Assembly: GCF_001667035.1 (NCBI RefSeq)
Contig: NZ_LZIR01000059.1
Span: 62,001 to 126,000, forward strand
DNA: 64,000 nucleotides
Source of the DNA: Mycobacterium sp. 852002-51057_SCH5723018
GTDB lineage: Bacteria; Actinomycetota; Actinomycetes; Mycobacteriales; Mycobacteriaceae
Direction of reading: 5' to 3'
Shown: piece after piece, positions 1 to 8,377 of the stretch
How positions within the stretch are numbered: the first letter of the stretch is position 1
Layout of the letters: every line of letters starts with the position of its first letter
The notes under the pieces: model-generated
Told to the model about the DNA's origin: nothing
Databases searched by the model: none
The model's input: only the letters and a program-made list of their open reading frames with translations
Translations under genes and position numbers: made by a program

Positions 1-660
1 CGAATAGCGGGTGCCGACGCGTCCGCCGAACTCCGCGTCCAGCAGCCGCAGCTTGTTGAGATTGACGTCGAAAACCATGACGCTGGCGCCCATCCCGCCG
101 GCGACCCGGGCGGCGTGATAGCCGGCCGTGCCGCCACCGATCACCACGACGTCGGCGGGCTTGACGCCCGGCACCCCGCCCATCAGCACGCCGCGGCCGC
201 CCTGCGTCCGCATCAGGTGGTAGGCACCGACCTGCGCCGAGAGCCGGCCGGCGACCTCGCTCATCGGGGCCAGCAACGGCAGCGTCCCGTCGGCGGCCTG
301 GACCGTCTCGTAGGCGATCGACGTTGTGCCCGAGGCCAATAGCGCGTCGGTGCAGGCCCGGGAAGCCGCGAGGTGCAGATAGGTGAACAGCACCTGGCCG
401 TGCCGCAGCACGCCATACTCGGCCGGTACCGGTTCTTTGACCTTGAGCAGCAGGTCGGCGTCGGCCCACACCTGCTCGGCGGTGCTGGTCAGCTGGGCGC
501 CCGCCGCCTTGAACTCCGCGTCGGGGATCGCCGACCCTTCGCCGGCGCCGGCCTGGATGAGCACCTCGTGGCCGCGACGGGTCAGTTCCGCGACGCCGGC
601 AGGGGTGATGGCCACCCGGAATTCGTTGGTCTTGGTCTCGGTGGGAACGCCGACGCGCAT
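1..660 (-). CDS. ald: Alanine dehydrogenase, N-terminal 220 residues (runs off left edge)
   Basis: NAD-dependent L-alanine dehydrogenase, converting alanine to pyruvate, ammonia and NADH (and the reverse, glycine-forming, reaction on glyoxylate). The N-terminus MRVGVPTETK is the family signature. Lys75 in LLKVKEP and His96 in YLHLAAS match the known catalytic pair. The Rossmann motif GGGTAG lies at about residues 175-180. The catalytic Asp near 270 lies beyond the window. The ATG at 658-660 is preceded on the minus strand by TTGAGGC as a possible ribosome site. It is divergent from the Lrp/AsnC gene next door, the known arrangement of ald and its activator AldR. Identity is near certain; only the end is missing. 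Confidence 0.97.
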   Translation of the reverse strand, partial: MRVGVPTETKTNEFRVAITPAGVAELTRRGHEVLIQAGAGEGSAIPDAEFKAAGAQLTSTAEQVWADADLLLKVKEPVPAEYGVLRHGQVLFTYLHLAASRACTDALLASGTTSIAYETVQAADGTLPLLAPMSEVAGRLSAQVGAYHLMRTQGGRGVLMGGVPGVKPADVVVIGGGTAGYHAARVAGGMGASVMVFDVNLNKLRLLDAEFGGRVGTRYS

Positions 661-727
661 GCCTCAAGTGTGAAGAAGATTCGATAACCCCGCAAACCGG
701 CTGATGATGCTTCTGTACCGTGGGGCA
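661..727. promoter_or_regulatory. ald/aldR divergent promoter region
   Basis: This 67-base gap separates two genes read outwards. In M. tuberculosis the equivalent gap holds AldR binding sites that control ald. I see no perfect palindrome here, so the operator assignment rests on synteny, not on a motif I can point to. Confidence 0.5.
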
Positions 728-1243
728 ATGCCCGGAAACTCAGCGGAGCGCGAGCGCCTGGCCGATGGCTCGCCGAAGGATCTTCGGCCGGCGGATCTCG
801 ACGAGGTGGACCGCAAAATCCTGGCCACGCTGCACGGCGACGCCCGGATCACCAACAACGCGCTGGCCGAGGCGGTCGGGATTGCGCCGTCGACCTGTCA
901 CGGCCGGGTTCGCCGGCTGGTGGACCTCGGTGTCATCCGGGGCTTCTACACCGACATCGACCCGGTCGCGGTGGGCCTGCCGCTGCAGGCCATGATCTCG
1001 GTCAACCTGCATTCCAACGCGCGCGGCAAGATCCGCAGCTTCATCCAGCAGATCCGCGCCAAGCGCCAGGTGATGGACATCTACTTCCTCGCCGGCGCAG
1101 ACGATTTCATCCTGCACGTCGCGGCCCGCGACACCGAAGATTTGCGCTCATTCGTCGTCGAGAACCTCAACGCCGACGCCGACGTCGCCGGCACCCAGAC
1201 GTCGCTGATCTTCGAGCATCTCCGTGGGGCGGCACCTATTTAG
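728..1243 (+). CDS. aldR: Lrp/AsnC-family regulator AldR
   Basis: Feast/famine regulator of 171 residues. An N-terminal winged helix (about residues 25-75, with the phrase TNNALAEAVGIAPSTCHGRV) is followed by a RAM ligand domain that senses amino acids. The ortholog (Rv2779c) activates ald when alanine is present. An in-frame ATG at 704 would add eight residues (MMLLYRGA) but leave only 43 bases to the ald start. I prefer the ATG at 728, which begins MPGNSAER. It stands alone on its strand and faces a SRPBCC gene 63 bases downstream. Confidence 0.93.
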   Translation: MPGNSAERERLADGSPKDLRPADLDEVDRKILATLHGDARITNNALAEAVGIAPSTCHGRVRRLVDLGVIRGFYTDIDPVAVGLPLQAMISVNLHSNARGKIRSFIQQIRAKRQVMDIYFLAGADDFILHVAARDTEDLRSFVVENLNADADVAGTQTSLIFEHLRGAAPI

Positions 1244-1306
1244 TCAAGCGCGATGTAGCCGGGCGAAGCGGGTTGCCACCATCGGGCCAGGACTTATGAT
1301 CGGCGA

Positions 1307-1777
1307 ATGGAGGATCCGTGCGCGACCGCCACCGTGCAGATCGACGCGCGTCCGGACGTCGTGTATGGGCTGATCACCGACCTGCCGACGCTGGCCTCGC
1401 TGGCCGAGGAGGCGGTGGCGATGGAGTGGCGCAAGGGCGACGCGGTCCGCCCTGGCGCGGTGTTCGTCGGCAGGAACGAAAACAGCGTCCGGCGCTGGAC
1501 CACCACGTGCACGGTCACCGACGCCGGACCGGGCCGCGTCTTCGCATTCGACGTGCGGTATGCCCGCATCCCGATCGCCCGCTGGCAATACGACATCACC
1601 GACTTGGGAGGCGCCGGCGGCGGCTGCCGCGTCACCGAGAGCACCTGGGACCGGCGACCCGGCTGGTTCCGCAAGCTCGCGGGCACGGCCACCGGGGTCA
1701 GCGATCGGGCGGCAGCCAACACCGAGCACATCCGGCTCACCCTGCAGCGCCTCAAGCGGCGGGCCGAGACGGGGTAA
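1307..1777 (+). CDS. SRPBCC (polyketide cyclase/START-like) family protein
   Basis: Small soluble helix-grip protein of 156 residues, the same length I recall for M. tuberculosis Rv2778c. It opens with ATVQIDARPDVVYGLITDLP, the first strand and helix of a polyketide cyclase/dehydrase fold, and has the mid-protein strand pattern GDAVRPGAVFVGRNEN. These proteins bind hydrophobic ligands in a central cavity; some are cyclases or lipid carriers. No catalytic residues can be assigned. It lies 6 bases upstream of the flavin monooxygenase and is probably co-transcribed, so a role in handling that enzyme's lipophilic substrate is possible but unproven. Confidence 0.8.
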   Translation: MEDPCATATVQIDARPDVVYGLITDLPTLASLAEEAVAMEWRKGDAVRPGAVFVGRNENSVRRWTTTCTVTDAGPGRVFAFDVRYARIPIARWQYDITDLGGAGGGCRVTESTWDRRPGWFRKLAGTATGVSDRAAANTEHIRLTLQRLKRRAETG

Positions 1778-1783
1778 CCCGCG

Positions 1784-3247
1784 ATGACGAGGCGCGATCC
1801 GGCCGTGGCCGTCGTAGGGGCGGGCATGTCCGGGCTGTGCGTCGCAATTGCGTTGCTGCGCAAGGGCATTACCGATGTCACCCTCTACGAGAAGGCCGAC
1901 GAGGTGGGCGGCACCTGGCGCGACAACACCTACCCAGGCCTGGTTTGCGACATCCCCTCGCGCGTCTACCAGTACAGCTTCGCGATGAAGCCCGACTGGT
2001 CGCACCTGTTTTCGCCGGGCAACGAGATCCAGAACTACTTCCGCGGCGTCGCCGACCGGTTCGGGCTGCGGCAGCGCATCAGGTTCGGCACCGAAATCGT
2101 CAGCGCGCGTTTCCAAGGCGGCCGGTGGGTGCTGCGCACGGACGGTGGAGACGAATCCCAAGTCGATTTTCTGATCTCGGCGACCGGAGTGCTGCACCAT
2201 CCCCGGATGCCGTCGATCCCGGGCCTGGACGACTTCGCGGGCCACGTCTTTCACTCGGCGCGCTGGGATCACTCCGTCGAGCTACCGGGCCGGCGGGTCG
2301 CGGTGGTCGGCAACGGATCCACCGGCGTGCAGCTGGTGTGCGGCCTGGCCGGCGTGGCGGGCAAGGTCGTGCTGTTCCAGCGCACCGCACAATGGGTGCT
2401 TCGGCTGCCCAACCCGCGCTACACCCGGTTGACCGGCGTCACCCGCCGGCGGGCGCCGTGGCTCGACCGCTTCGCCTACCGGGCCTACAGCCTCGCCTTC
2501 GACACCTTCGCGGTCGGGCTGACCAAGCCGGGTCTGCGGCGAAAGATCATGGGAGCGCTGTGCCGCGCCAGCCTGCTCGAGGTGCGTGACCCGGAGTTGC
2601 GGCGGGCGCTGACTCCCGACTACACGCCGATGTGCAAACGGCTGGTGATGTCGAATCGCTTCTTCCGGGCGATGCAACGCGACGACGTCGAACTGGTCAC
2701 CGCCGGCATCGACCATGTAGACCTACGCGGCGTCGTGACCGACGACGGCGCCTTGCACGAGGTCGACATCATCGTGTTGTGCACCGGGTTCGACACCCAC
2801 GCGTTCTTTCGCCCGATGCGGCTCGTCGGCCGCGGCGGGATCGCCGCCGACGACGTGTGGCGCGACGGTCCGTGGGCATACCAAACCGTCGCGCTGCCGG
2901 GATTCCCCAACTTCTTCATGATGCTGGGGCCGCACAGCCCGGTGGGAAACCTCGCGTTGACCACCGTGGCGGAGTCGCAGGCCGACCACATCGTGCGCTG
3001 GATCGAGCGCTGGCGCCGCGGCGAGTTCGACACGGTGGAGCCGACGGCATCGGCGACGGACGCTTTCAACGCCCGGCTGCGGGCCGCGATGCCGGACACC
3101 GTGTGGACCACCGGCTGTAACAGCTGGTACCTGAACAAGGACGGGGTGCCGGAGGTGTGGCCCTTCACGCCCGGCGAACACCGCGCCATGCTGGCTCACA
3201 CCGACCCCGGGCAGTACGAGTTGCGCCGGCACGCCGCGGCCCACTGA
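1784..3247 (+). CDS. FAD-dependent monooxygenase, Baeyer-Villiger type
   Basis: Class B flavoprotein monooxygenase of 487 residues. GAGMSG at 12-17 is the FAD Rossmann motif, and GNGSTG at about 176-181 is the NADPH one. Residues about 151-162 (FAGHVFHSARWD) fit the BVMO fingerprint FxGxxxHxxxW. Such enzymes insert oxygen next to a carbonyl or oxidise heteroatoms. The length is normal and uninterrupted. The next gene is about 100 bases away with its own promoter-like sequence. Neighbouring oxygenase and hydrolase genes suggest ketone or lipid oxidation. Substrate is unknown; the EthA-like versus cyclohexanone-type subgroup cannot be settled by eye. Confidence 0.9.
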   Translation: MTRRDPAVAVVGAGMSGLCVAIALLRKGITDVTLYEKADEVGGTWRDNTYPGLVCDIPSRVYQYSFAMKPDWSHLFSPGNEIQNYFRGVADRFGLRQRIRFGTEIVSARFQGGRWVLRTDGGDESQVDFLISATGVLHHPRMPSIPGLDDFAGHVFHSARWDHSVELPGRRVAVVGNGSTGVQLVCGLAGVAGKVVLFQRTAQWVLRLPNPRYTRLTGVTRRRAPWLDRFAYRAYSLAFDTFAVGLTKPGLRRKIMGALCRASLLEVRDPELRRALTPDYTPMCKRLVMSNRFFRAMQRDDVELVTAGIDHVDLRGVVTDDGALHEVDIIVLCTGFDTHAFFRPMRLVGRGGIAADDVWRDGPWAYQTVALPGFPNFFMMLGPHSPVGNLALTTVAESQADHIVRWIERWRRGEFDTVEPTASATDAFNARLRAAMPDTVWTTGCNSWYLNKDGVPEVWPFTPGEHRAMLAHTDPGQYELRRHAAAH

Positions 3248-3303
3248 GGACAACTCGGGAAGAAACCCGGTACCGGCGGTTTCGCATATCTTGGCCGTGT
3301 CTT

Positions 3304-3309
3304 TATACT
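3304..3309 (+). promoter_or_regulatory. Candidate -10 element TATACT
   Basis: TATACT sits 40 bases before the ATG at 3349, within an otherwise GC-rich gap. A ribosome site CTAGGGGG lies just before the start. It suggests the hydrolase genes at 3349-7114 have their own promoter. No clear -35 at standard spacing. Confidence 0.4.
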
Positions 3310-3348
3310 TGCCACGCGCGCGGGTAAGCGCCGAGCTAGGGGGCCACG

Positions 3349-4257
3349 ATGTTCACCGTCGACGACCAGGCAGCGGGTCCGCACGACGCGACGTCGGACC
3401 ACGAGCGCCTCGTCCTCGAGGCGCGCGGCGTCGAGTTCGAGTGGGCGCGCCTACCGTTCCACTACGTGCCGGGCGAGCCGTTCGCCACCCACATGCTCAA
3501 CGTCCTGCACCTGCTGCTACCCGCGGGCGAAGAGTTCTTCGTCGACGTGTTCAAGAAGACGTTGCCGCTGATCAAGGATGACCAGCTGCGGCTGGACGTG
3601 CAGGGTTTCATCGGCCAGGAGGCCGTGCATTCCCAGGCGCACGCCAAGGTGCTGGCTCACTTCGCGGCCGAGGGCGTCGACCTCACGCCGTACACCGACC
3701 AGATCAGGTGGCTGTTCGAGAAGCTGCTGGGGCCCAGGCCCGCGTGGAACCTGCGCCGCCAGCGCGCCTGGCTGCTCGAACAGGTGTCGCTCGTGTCGGC
3801 GATCGAGCACTACACCGCCATCCTGGGGGAGTGGGTGCTCAACTCGCCGGCCCACGACGCCATCGGCACCGACCCGGTGATGCTCGACATGCTGCGGTGG
3901 CACGGCGCCGAGGAGGTCGAGCACAAGGCGGTCGCCTTCGACACCATGAAGCACCTGCGGGCCGGGTATTGGCGACGGGTGCGCGCCCAGCTGGTCGTCA
4001 CGCCCGCCATGCTGCTGTTGTGGATCCGCGGCGTCCGGTTCCTGTACTCGGTGGACCCCTACCTGCCGCCGGGCACCAAGCCGCGCTGGCGCGACTACGT
4101 GCGCGCGGCACGACGGGGGTTGGTGCCCGGGCCGCTGAAATTCGTCCGCGGTGTCGGTGACTACTACCGGCCGGGGTTTCACCCGTCCCAGCTGGGCGGG
4201 CTGGGCCTGGCCGTCGACTACCTCGCGGTCTCGCCCGCCGCGCGCGCGTCGCGCTGA
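3349..4257 (+). CDS. Metal-dependent hydrolase family (PF10118-like), ferritin-like helices
   Basis: 302-residue protein resembling M. tuberculosis Rv2777c. The carboxylate-histidine motifs of a helical di-metal site are visible: EEFF near 62, QEAVHSQAH at about 89-97, IEHYTA near 148 and EEVEHKAVAFD near 188. The spacing (E, ExxH, E, ExxH) is that of ferritin-like or diiron proteins, although the database family is named a metal-dependent hydrolase. A short hydrophobic stretch near 215-232 (TPAMLLLWIRGVRFLY) could be membrane-associated. It is followed after 3 bases by the hydrolase-SDR fusion, so the two are probably translationally linked. The reaction is unknown. Confidence 0.82.
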   Translation: MFTVDDQAAGPHDATSDHERLVLEARGVEFEWARLPFHYVPGEPFATHMLNVLHLLLPAGEEFFVDVFKKTLPLIKDDQLRLDVQGFIGQEAVHSQAHAKVLAHFAAEGVDLTPYTDQIRWLFEKLLGPRPAWNLRRQRAWLLEQVSLVSAIEHYTAILGEWVLNSPAHDAIGTDPVMLDMLRWHGAEEVEHKAVAFDTMKHLRAGYWRRVRAQLVVTPAMLLLWIRGVRFLYSVDPYLPPGTKPRWRDYVRAARRGLVPGPLKFVRGVGDYYRPGFHPSQLGGLGLAVDYLAVSPAARASR

Positions 4258-4260
4258 CCC

Positions 4261-6027
4261 ATGGCCGTCGCTTCGACCGTCACCGCCTCCGACGGCGTCA
4301 CCCTCGCGGTGCACCGCTACACCGAGGTCGACCCGGCGCGCCCGACGGTGCTCGCCATCCACGGCTGGCCCGACAACCACCGCCTCTGGGACGGCGTGGC
4401 CGGCGAATTCGCTCAGCGCTACGCGGGCCGGTACAACCTCGTGGCCTACGACGTCCGCGGCGCCGGTGAATCATCCCGTCCCGCAAAGCGATCCGGGTAT
4501 GCCTTCACCCAGCTCGTGTCCGACATCGGGGCAGTCATCGACAGCCTGGGCGTCGGGCGGGTGCACGTGCTGGCCCACGACTGGGGCTCGATCCAGGCCT
4601 GGGCGGCGGTCACCGACGATTCGGTGATGGGCAAGGTCGCGTCGTTCACCTCGATCTCGGGTCCGCACCTGCGGTACGCGGGGGCGTTCTTGCGGTCGGC
4701 GCGCACGCCGCGGGCGCTGGGGCAGGTCGCCCGGCAGCTGCTGGGATCGGTGTACATCGCCTTCTTTTTGTGCCCCGGCGTGCCGGAGCTGGCGTTCCGC
4801 AGCCGGATCGGGGTGAAAGTCCATCAGGCCGTGGAGCGCATCGGCCGCTCCAGCACGCGCAGCCGACGCGACGCGCCGCCGCGCTCGATCGCCGACTACG
4901 TCAACGGGCTCAAGCTCTACCGCGCCAACATGCCCGGGCCGATGTTGCGGCCGGGGCCGCGGCCGCCCGGCACCACCGTCGCCGTCCAGGTGCTGGTGCC
5001 GCGCCGCGACATCTTCGTGACGCCGGCGCTGCAGCGGTACACCGGCGCGATTGCCGCCGGGGGCAGGGTGATTCCGATCGAAGGCGGGCACTGGGTGGTG
5101 ATCTCGCGCCCCGACGTCATCGCCCGGCTGACCGCGGAGTGGGTCGACCGCAACGCCGCCGGCGTGGTCCCCACGGGCGAGCCGGAGGTGCGCGGCGGCC
5201 CGCGTGAGGTGCGCGGAAAGCTTGCGCTCATCACCGGGGCGGGGGCCGGAATCGGCAGGGCCACCGCGGTCGAACTGGCGCGCCACGGCGCCCGCAAGGT
5301 GGTGATCGTCGACCGTGATCTCGGCGCGGCCAACGAGACCGCCGACGCTGTGCGTGCGGCATGCGCCGAGGCCGCGGTGTACGGGGTCGACGTCAGCGAC
5401 GAGACGGCGGTCAATGACCTTGCCGCACAGGTGTTCAAGGAGCATGGGGTGGTCGACATCCTGGTGAACAACGCCGGCATCGGGATGGCGGGCCGGTTCC
5501 TGGAGACCAGCTCGGCGAATTGGGAAGACATCATGGGCGTCAACGTCCGTGGCGTCATCGCCGGCAGCAGGGCGTTCGGGGCGCAGATGGTCGAGCGTGG
5601 CGAGGGCGGAACGATCATCAACCTGGCGTCGGCGGCGGCGTACATACCGTCGAAATCCATGGTCGCCTACAGCACCACGAAGGCGGCGGTGCTGGCCTTC
5701 AGCGAATCGCTGCGGGCCGACCTCGCCGACGAGGGCATCTCCGTCACGGCCGTGTGCCCCGGCTTCGTCAACACCAACATCGCCAAGAGCACCGTCTACG
5801 CCGGGATGACCGCCGAGCAGCAGGAGCGGGCCCGGCAGAAGGCCGACGCGGCGTACCGGCGGCGCAACTTCACGCCGGAGGACGTGGCCAAGGCGATCGT
5901 CAAGGCCGTCCGGACCCGGCCCGCCGTACTGCCGATCGCCGCCGAGTCCAGGATCGGCTACGCGCTGCGGCGCATCAGCCCGTCGGCGCTGCGGTTGTTC
6001 GCGCGCTTCGACATTCGGCAAAAATGA
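4261..6027 (+). CDS. Alpha/beta-hydrolase fused to short-chain dehydrogenase (EphD-like)
   Basis: One 588-residue chain with two enzymes. Residues 1-300 are an alpha/beta hydrolase with oxyanion motif HGWPDN (about 37-42), a nucleophile elbow AHDWGS at about 105-110 with Asp as in epoxide hydrolases and haloalkane dehalogenases, and His in EGGHW near 276. Residues 315-588 are an SDR with TGAGAGIG (about 325-332), NNAGIG, and YSTTK near 470. This layout is known from mycobacterial EphD (Rv2214c). I infer a hydrolase that feeds a diol or alcohol to the fused dehydrogenase. It sits 3 bases after the diiron-like gene and 10 bases before the reductase, in one probable operon. Confidence 0.9.
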   Translation: MAVASTVTASDGVTLAVHRYTEVDPARPTVLAIHGWPDNHRLWDGVAGEFAQRYAGRYNLVAYDVRGAGESSRPAKRSGYAFTQLVSDIGAVIDSLGVGRVHVLAHDWGSIQAWAAVTDDSVMGKVASFTSISGPHLRYAGAFLRSARTPRALGQVARQLLGSVYIAFFLCPGVPELAFRSRIGVKVHQAVERIGRSSTRSRRDAPPRSIADYVNGLKLYRANMPGPMLRPGPRPPGTTVAVQVLVPRRDIFVTPALQRYTGAIAAGGRVIPIEGGHWVVISRPDVIARLTAEWVDRNAAGVVPTGEPEVRGGPREVRGKLALITGAGAGIGRATAVELARHGARKVVIVDRDLGAANETADAVRAACAEAAVYGVDVSDETAVNDLAAQVFKEHGVVDILVNNAGIGMAGRFLETSSANWEDIMGVNVRGVIAGSRAFGAQMVERGEGGTIINLASAAAYIPSKSMVAYSTTKAAVLAFSESLRADLADEGISVTAVCPGFVNTNIAKSTVYAGMTAEQQERARQKADAAYRRRNFTPEDVAKAIVKAVRTRPAVLPIAAESRIGYALRRISPSALRLFARFDIRQK

Positions 6028-6037
6028 GGCAAGCACC

Positions 6038-7114
6038 GTGAGCCAGAGCATTTGGGCCAGCCGGCCCGCCGACCTGTACGGTCGCCGCGACCGTGACCGC
6101 CTCGGCACGGTGCTGTGGGGCATCCGCGCGCTGTTCGACGGGTTTGCCGCGACGTCGCGGTGGGAGCCGTCGCGGGTCAAGCCGGTCGCGCGGGCGCAGC
6201 GCGCGGTGATCACCAAGCGCGAACTCGTCGCCCCCGACGTGGTGGCCTTGACGCTGGCCGACCCAGACGGCGCCTTGCTCCCGTCGTGGACGCCCGGCGG
6301 GCACATCGACGTCCGGTTGCCCTCGGGCCGGCGCCGCCAGTACTCGCTGTGCGGTCCGCCCGGGCGCCGTACCGACTACCGCATCGCCGTGCGCCGGATC
6401 GCCGACGGCGGCGGGGGTTCCGTCGAGATGCACGACGCTTACGGCGTCGGGGACACCCTGGTCTTCGAGGGCCCGCGCAACGCGTTCTACCTTGGTACGG
6501 CCGAGCGTGACGTGCTGTTCGTGGCCGGCGGCATCGGCGTGACGCCCATTCTGCCGATGATGCGCGCGGCAGCGCAGCGCGGAATCGATTGGCGCGCAGT
6601 CTATGCCGGTCGCAGCCGCGAGTACATGCCGTTCCTGGACGAGGTGGTGTCGGTGGGCGCGGATCGGGTGACCGTGTGGGCCGACGACGAGCGCGGCGGC
6701 TTCGCCGGCGTGCAGGATCTACTGGCCGGTGCCGGTCCGACGACGGCCGTTTACGTGTGCGGCCCCACCGCCATGCTGGAGGCGCTGCGCGCGGTCTGGG
6801 GCGAATTGGCCGACGCGCCATTGCATTACGAGCGGTTCAGCCCGCCGCCGGTTGTCGACGGGGTTGCGTTCGAGCTGGAACTCGCGCGCTCGCGGCGGGT
6901 GCTCACCGTGCCGTCGAATCGGTCGGCGCTCGACGTCATGCGCGACGTGGACCCGGCGACCCCCTACTCGTGCCGGCAAGGGTTCTGCGGGACATGCAAG
7001 GTGAGAGTGCTTGCCGGGCAGGTCGATCACCGCGGCCGGGTGGCGGCGGGCGAGGACGAAATGCTGGTCTGCGTGTCTCGGGCCTGCGGCGACCGGGTGG
7101 TCATCGACGCCTGA
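6038..7114 (+). CDS. Ferredoxin reductase with C-terminal [2Fe-2S] domain (oxygenase reductase)
   Basis: 358 residues, GTG start, related to Rv2776c. The flavin-binding motif RQYS is at about 100-103, the NAD(P)H motif GGIGVTP at about 164-170, and CGPTAML near 243. The C-terminus carries a plant-type ferredoxin cluster site CRQGFCGTC at about 311-319 plus a last Cys near 344. This is the phthalate-dioxygenase-reductase/VanB plan, passing electrons from NAD(P)H through flavin and [2Fe-2S] to an oxygenase. Candidate partners in the window are the diiron-like protein at 3349 and the Rieske oxygenase at 8378, which has no reductase of its own nearby. Its 3' end overlaps the convergent GNAT gene by 14 bases. 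Confidence 0.92.
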   Translation: MSQSIWASRPADLYGRRDRDRLGTVLWGIRALFDGFAATSRWEPSRVKPVARAQRAVITKRELVAPDVVALTLADPDGALLPSWTPGGHIDVRLPSGRRRQYSLCGPPGRRTDYRIAVRRIADGGGGSVEMHDAYGVGDTLVFEGPRNAFYLGTAERDVLFVAGGIGVTPILPMMRAAAQRGIDWRAVYAGRSREYMPFLDEVVSVGADRVTVWADDERGGFAGVQDLLAGAGPTTAVYVCGPTAMLEALRAVWGELADAPLHYERFSPPPVVDGVAFELELARSRRVLTVPSNRSALDVMRDVDPATPYSCRQGFCGTCKVRVLAGQVDHRGRVAAGEDEMLVCVSRACGDRVVIDA

Positions 7115-7613
7115 GCCGGTAGCCCACGTGGGCCACCTTGATGCCGGGAAGCGGCTCCCAGTCGAGCGTGCGGCCGTCTCGTCGGAAGTTGTGCTTCTCG
7201 TAGAAGCGGTGCGCCTTGGCGTTGCTTTCCGCGCACCATAGGATCACGTCGCCGGAAGGGTGTGTGCTCAAAGCCTTTTCGAGCAGGCGGGCGCCGATGC
7301 CGTGCCGCTGGTTTTCCTCGGCGATGTAGAGCGCGTCGATCTGCAGCGCCTCGGGATCGTCGGGATCGGGACCGAAGATGGCCACGCCCAGCGGCCGGCC
7401 GTCGCACTCCGCGATCCACATGCTCCAGCCGTGCCGGTTCAGCGTCTGGGGGTAGACCTCGGCGACCCAGCGTTTCGGCGGCCCCAATATGTCGAGCAAC
7501 GGCGGCATCAGGATTCCGGCCCACGAGCGCCGCCAGACCGGATAGTGCATCTCCGAGACGCCGGCGTAATCGTCCGGCGTGGCCCGACGGATCCGGATGT
7601 CGCTGGTGCTCAC
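7101..7613 (-). CDS. GNAT-family N-acetyltransferase
   Basis: 170-residue acetyltransferase like Rv2775, starting with GTG (MSTSDIRIRRATPDDY). The acetyl-CoA-binding strand-loop is seen in LQIDALYIAEENQRHGIGARLLEKAL (motif A, RHGIGA near residues 101-106), and FYEKHNFRRDGR closes the fold. It probably acetylates a small molecule or protein amine; the target is unknown. It lies 9 bases downstream of the TetR gene on the same strand, so the two may be an operon. It is convergent with the reductase gene. Confidence 0.85.
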   Translation of the reverse strand: MSTSDIRIRRATPDDYAGVSEMHYPVWRRSWAGILMPPLLDILGPPKRWVAEVYPQTLNRHGWSMWIAECDGRPLGVAIFGPDPDDPEALQIDALYIAEENQRHGIGARLLEKALSTHPSGDVILWCAESNAKAHRFYEKHNFRRDGRTLDWEPLPGIKVAHVGYRLRRR

Positions 7614-7622
7614 GGGTCAAGG

Positions 7623-8282
7623 CTAGAGACCTTGCGCCTGCGGTCGCTCCAGATAGGCGGCCAACGCGTTGGTCAGGCCGCGCCGGGCCATGTCGAGGTC
7701 GGCGAAGGAGCCCAGCTGGCGCTCCGAGACCAGGCCACGCATCGCGCCGGGGATGAGGGCGGCCACCTCGCGCACCCGGTCCGGGTCCACGTCCAGGCCG
7801 GCGAAGGCGTTCTGGCAGGTCTGAAGCCAGCTCTTGCCCCAGGAGAACAGTTCGGCCGCGGTGCGGGGGTAGAGCCGCTCGAGCTCGCGCGGGTCGCGGG
7901 GGAGCGCCGCGCGCAGGTTTTCGATCGCGCGGGAATCCGGTGCGGCCAGGCCGCGGTACAGCGTGTCGATGATGGCGCCGACGCGCTCTTTCAGCGGCGC
8001 ATCGGGTTGGACCGGCGTCGCCAGCGTGGTGAAGGTGGCGGCGCGCCGCTCCGCGGTGCGGTGCAGCACCGCCGCCCAGAAACCGTCGGTGTCGCCGAAC
8101 TGGTACTGCACCGCGCCCCACGTGGCGCCGATGTCCTTGGCGATTCGGTTGGCCGACACCGACCCCGGCTCGCCGGAGGCCAGCGACTTCAGCGCGGCCT
8201 CCAGCATGCTCTCGCGGGTCGCGTGGCCGCGCCGGTTGGGGCGCCGCCCGGCGACTCCCGCGCCGCGGGCCTGCTGGGTCAT
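7623..8282 (-). CDS. TetR-family transcriptional regulator
   Basis: 219 residues. The N-terminal helix-turn-helix (about 20-65) includes SANRIAKDIGATWGAVQYQFGDTDGFW, the usual TetR recognition helix and following aromatic. The C-terminal helical region is expected to bind a ligand. It is divergent from the Rieske oxygenase gene with 95 bases between them, the usual arrangement for a local repressor, so control of the oxygenase and the downstream dehydrogenase is likely. The inducer cannot be told from sequence. Confidence 0.9.
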   Translation of the reverse strand: MTQQARGAGVAGRRPNRRGHATRESMLEAALKSLASGEPGSVSANRIAKDIGATWGAVQYQFGDTDGFWAAVLHRTAERRAATFTTLATPVQPDAPLKERVGAIIDTLYRGLAAPDSRAIENLRAALPRDPRELERLYPRTAAELFSWGKSWLQTCQNAFAGLDVDPDRVREVAALIPGAMRGLVSERQLGSFADLDMARRGLTNALAAYLERPQAQGL

Positions 8283-8377
8283 CCGCCGATCCTACCGGCC
8301 AGCACATGTTTCATAGAGGGTACTTTGATTTTGTGGCGTAGCGACCTATCATTCCTAGGCGAGGGAGGGCAGTTCGG
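8283..8377. promoter_or_regulatory. TetR/Rieske divergent control region
   Basis: The gap is AT-richer than its surroundings. TATCAT near 8352 could be a -10 for the plus strand, and GAGGGAGGGC just before 8378 is a good ribosome site. I could not find a convincing palindromic operator by eye. Confidence 0.45.

Noticed and set aside
4471..6306. Minus-strand open frame of 611 codons opposite the hydrolase-SDR gene
   Set aside because: No recognisable domain; the plus strand carries clear catalytic motifs.
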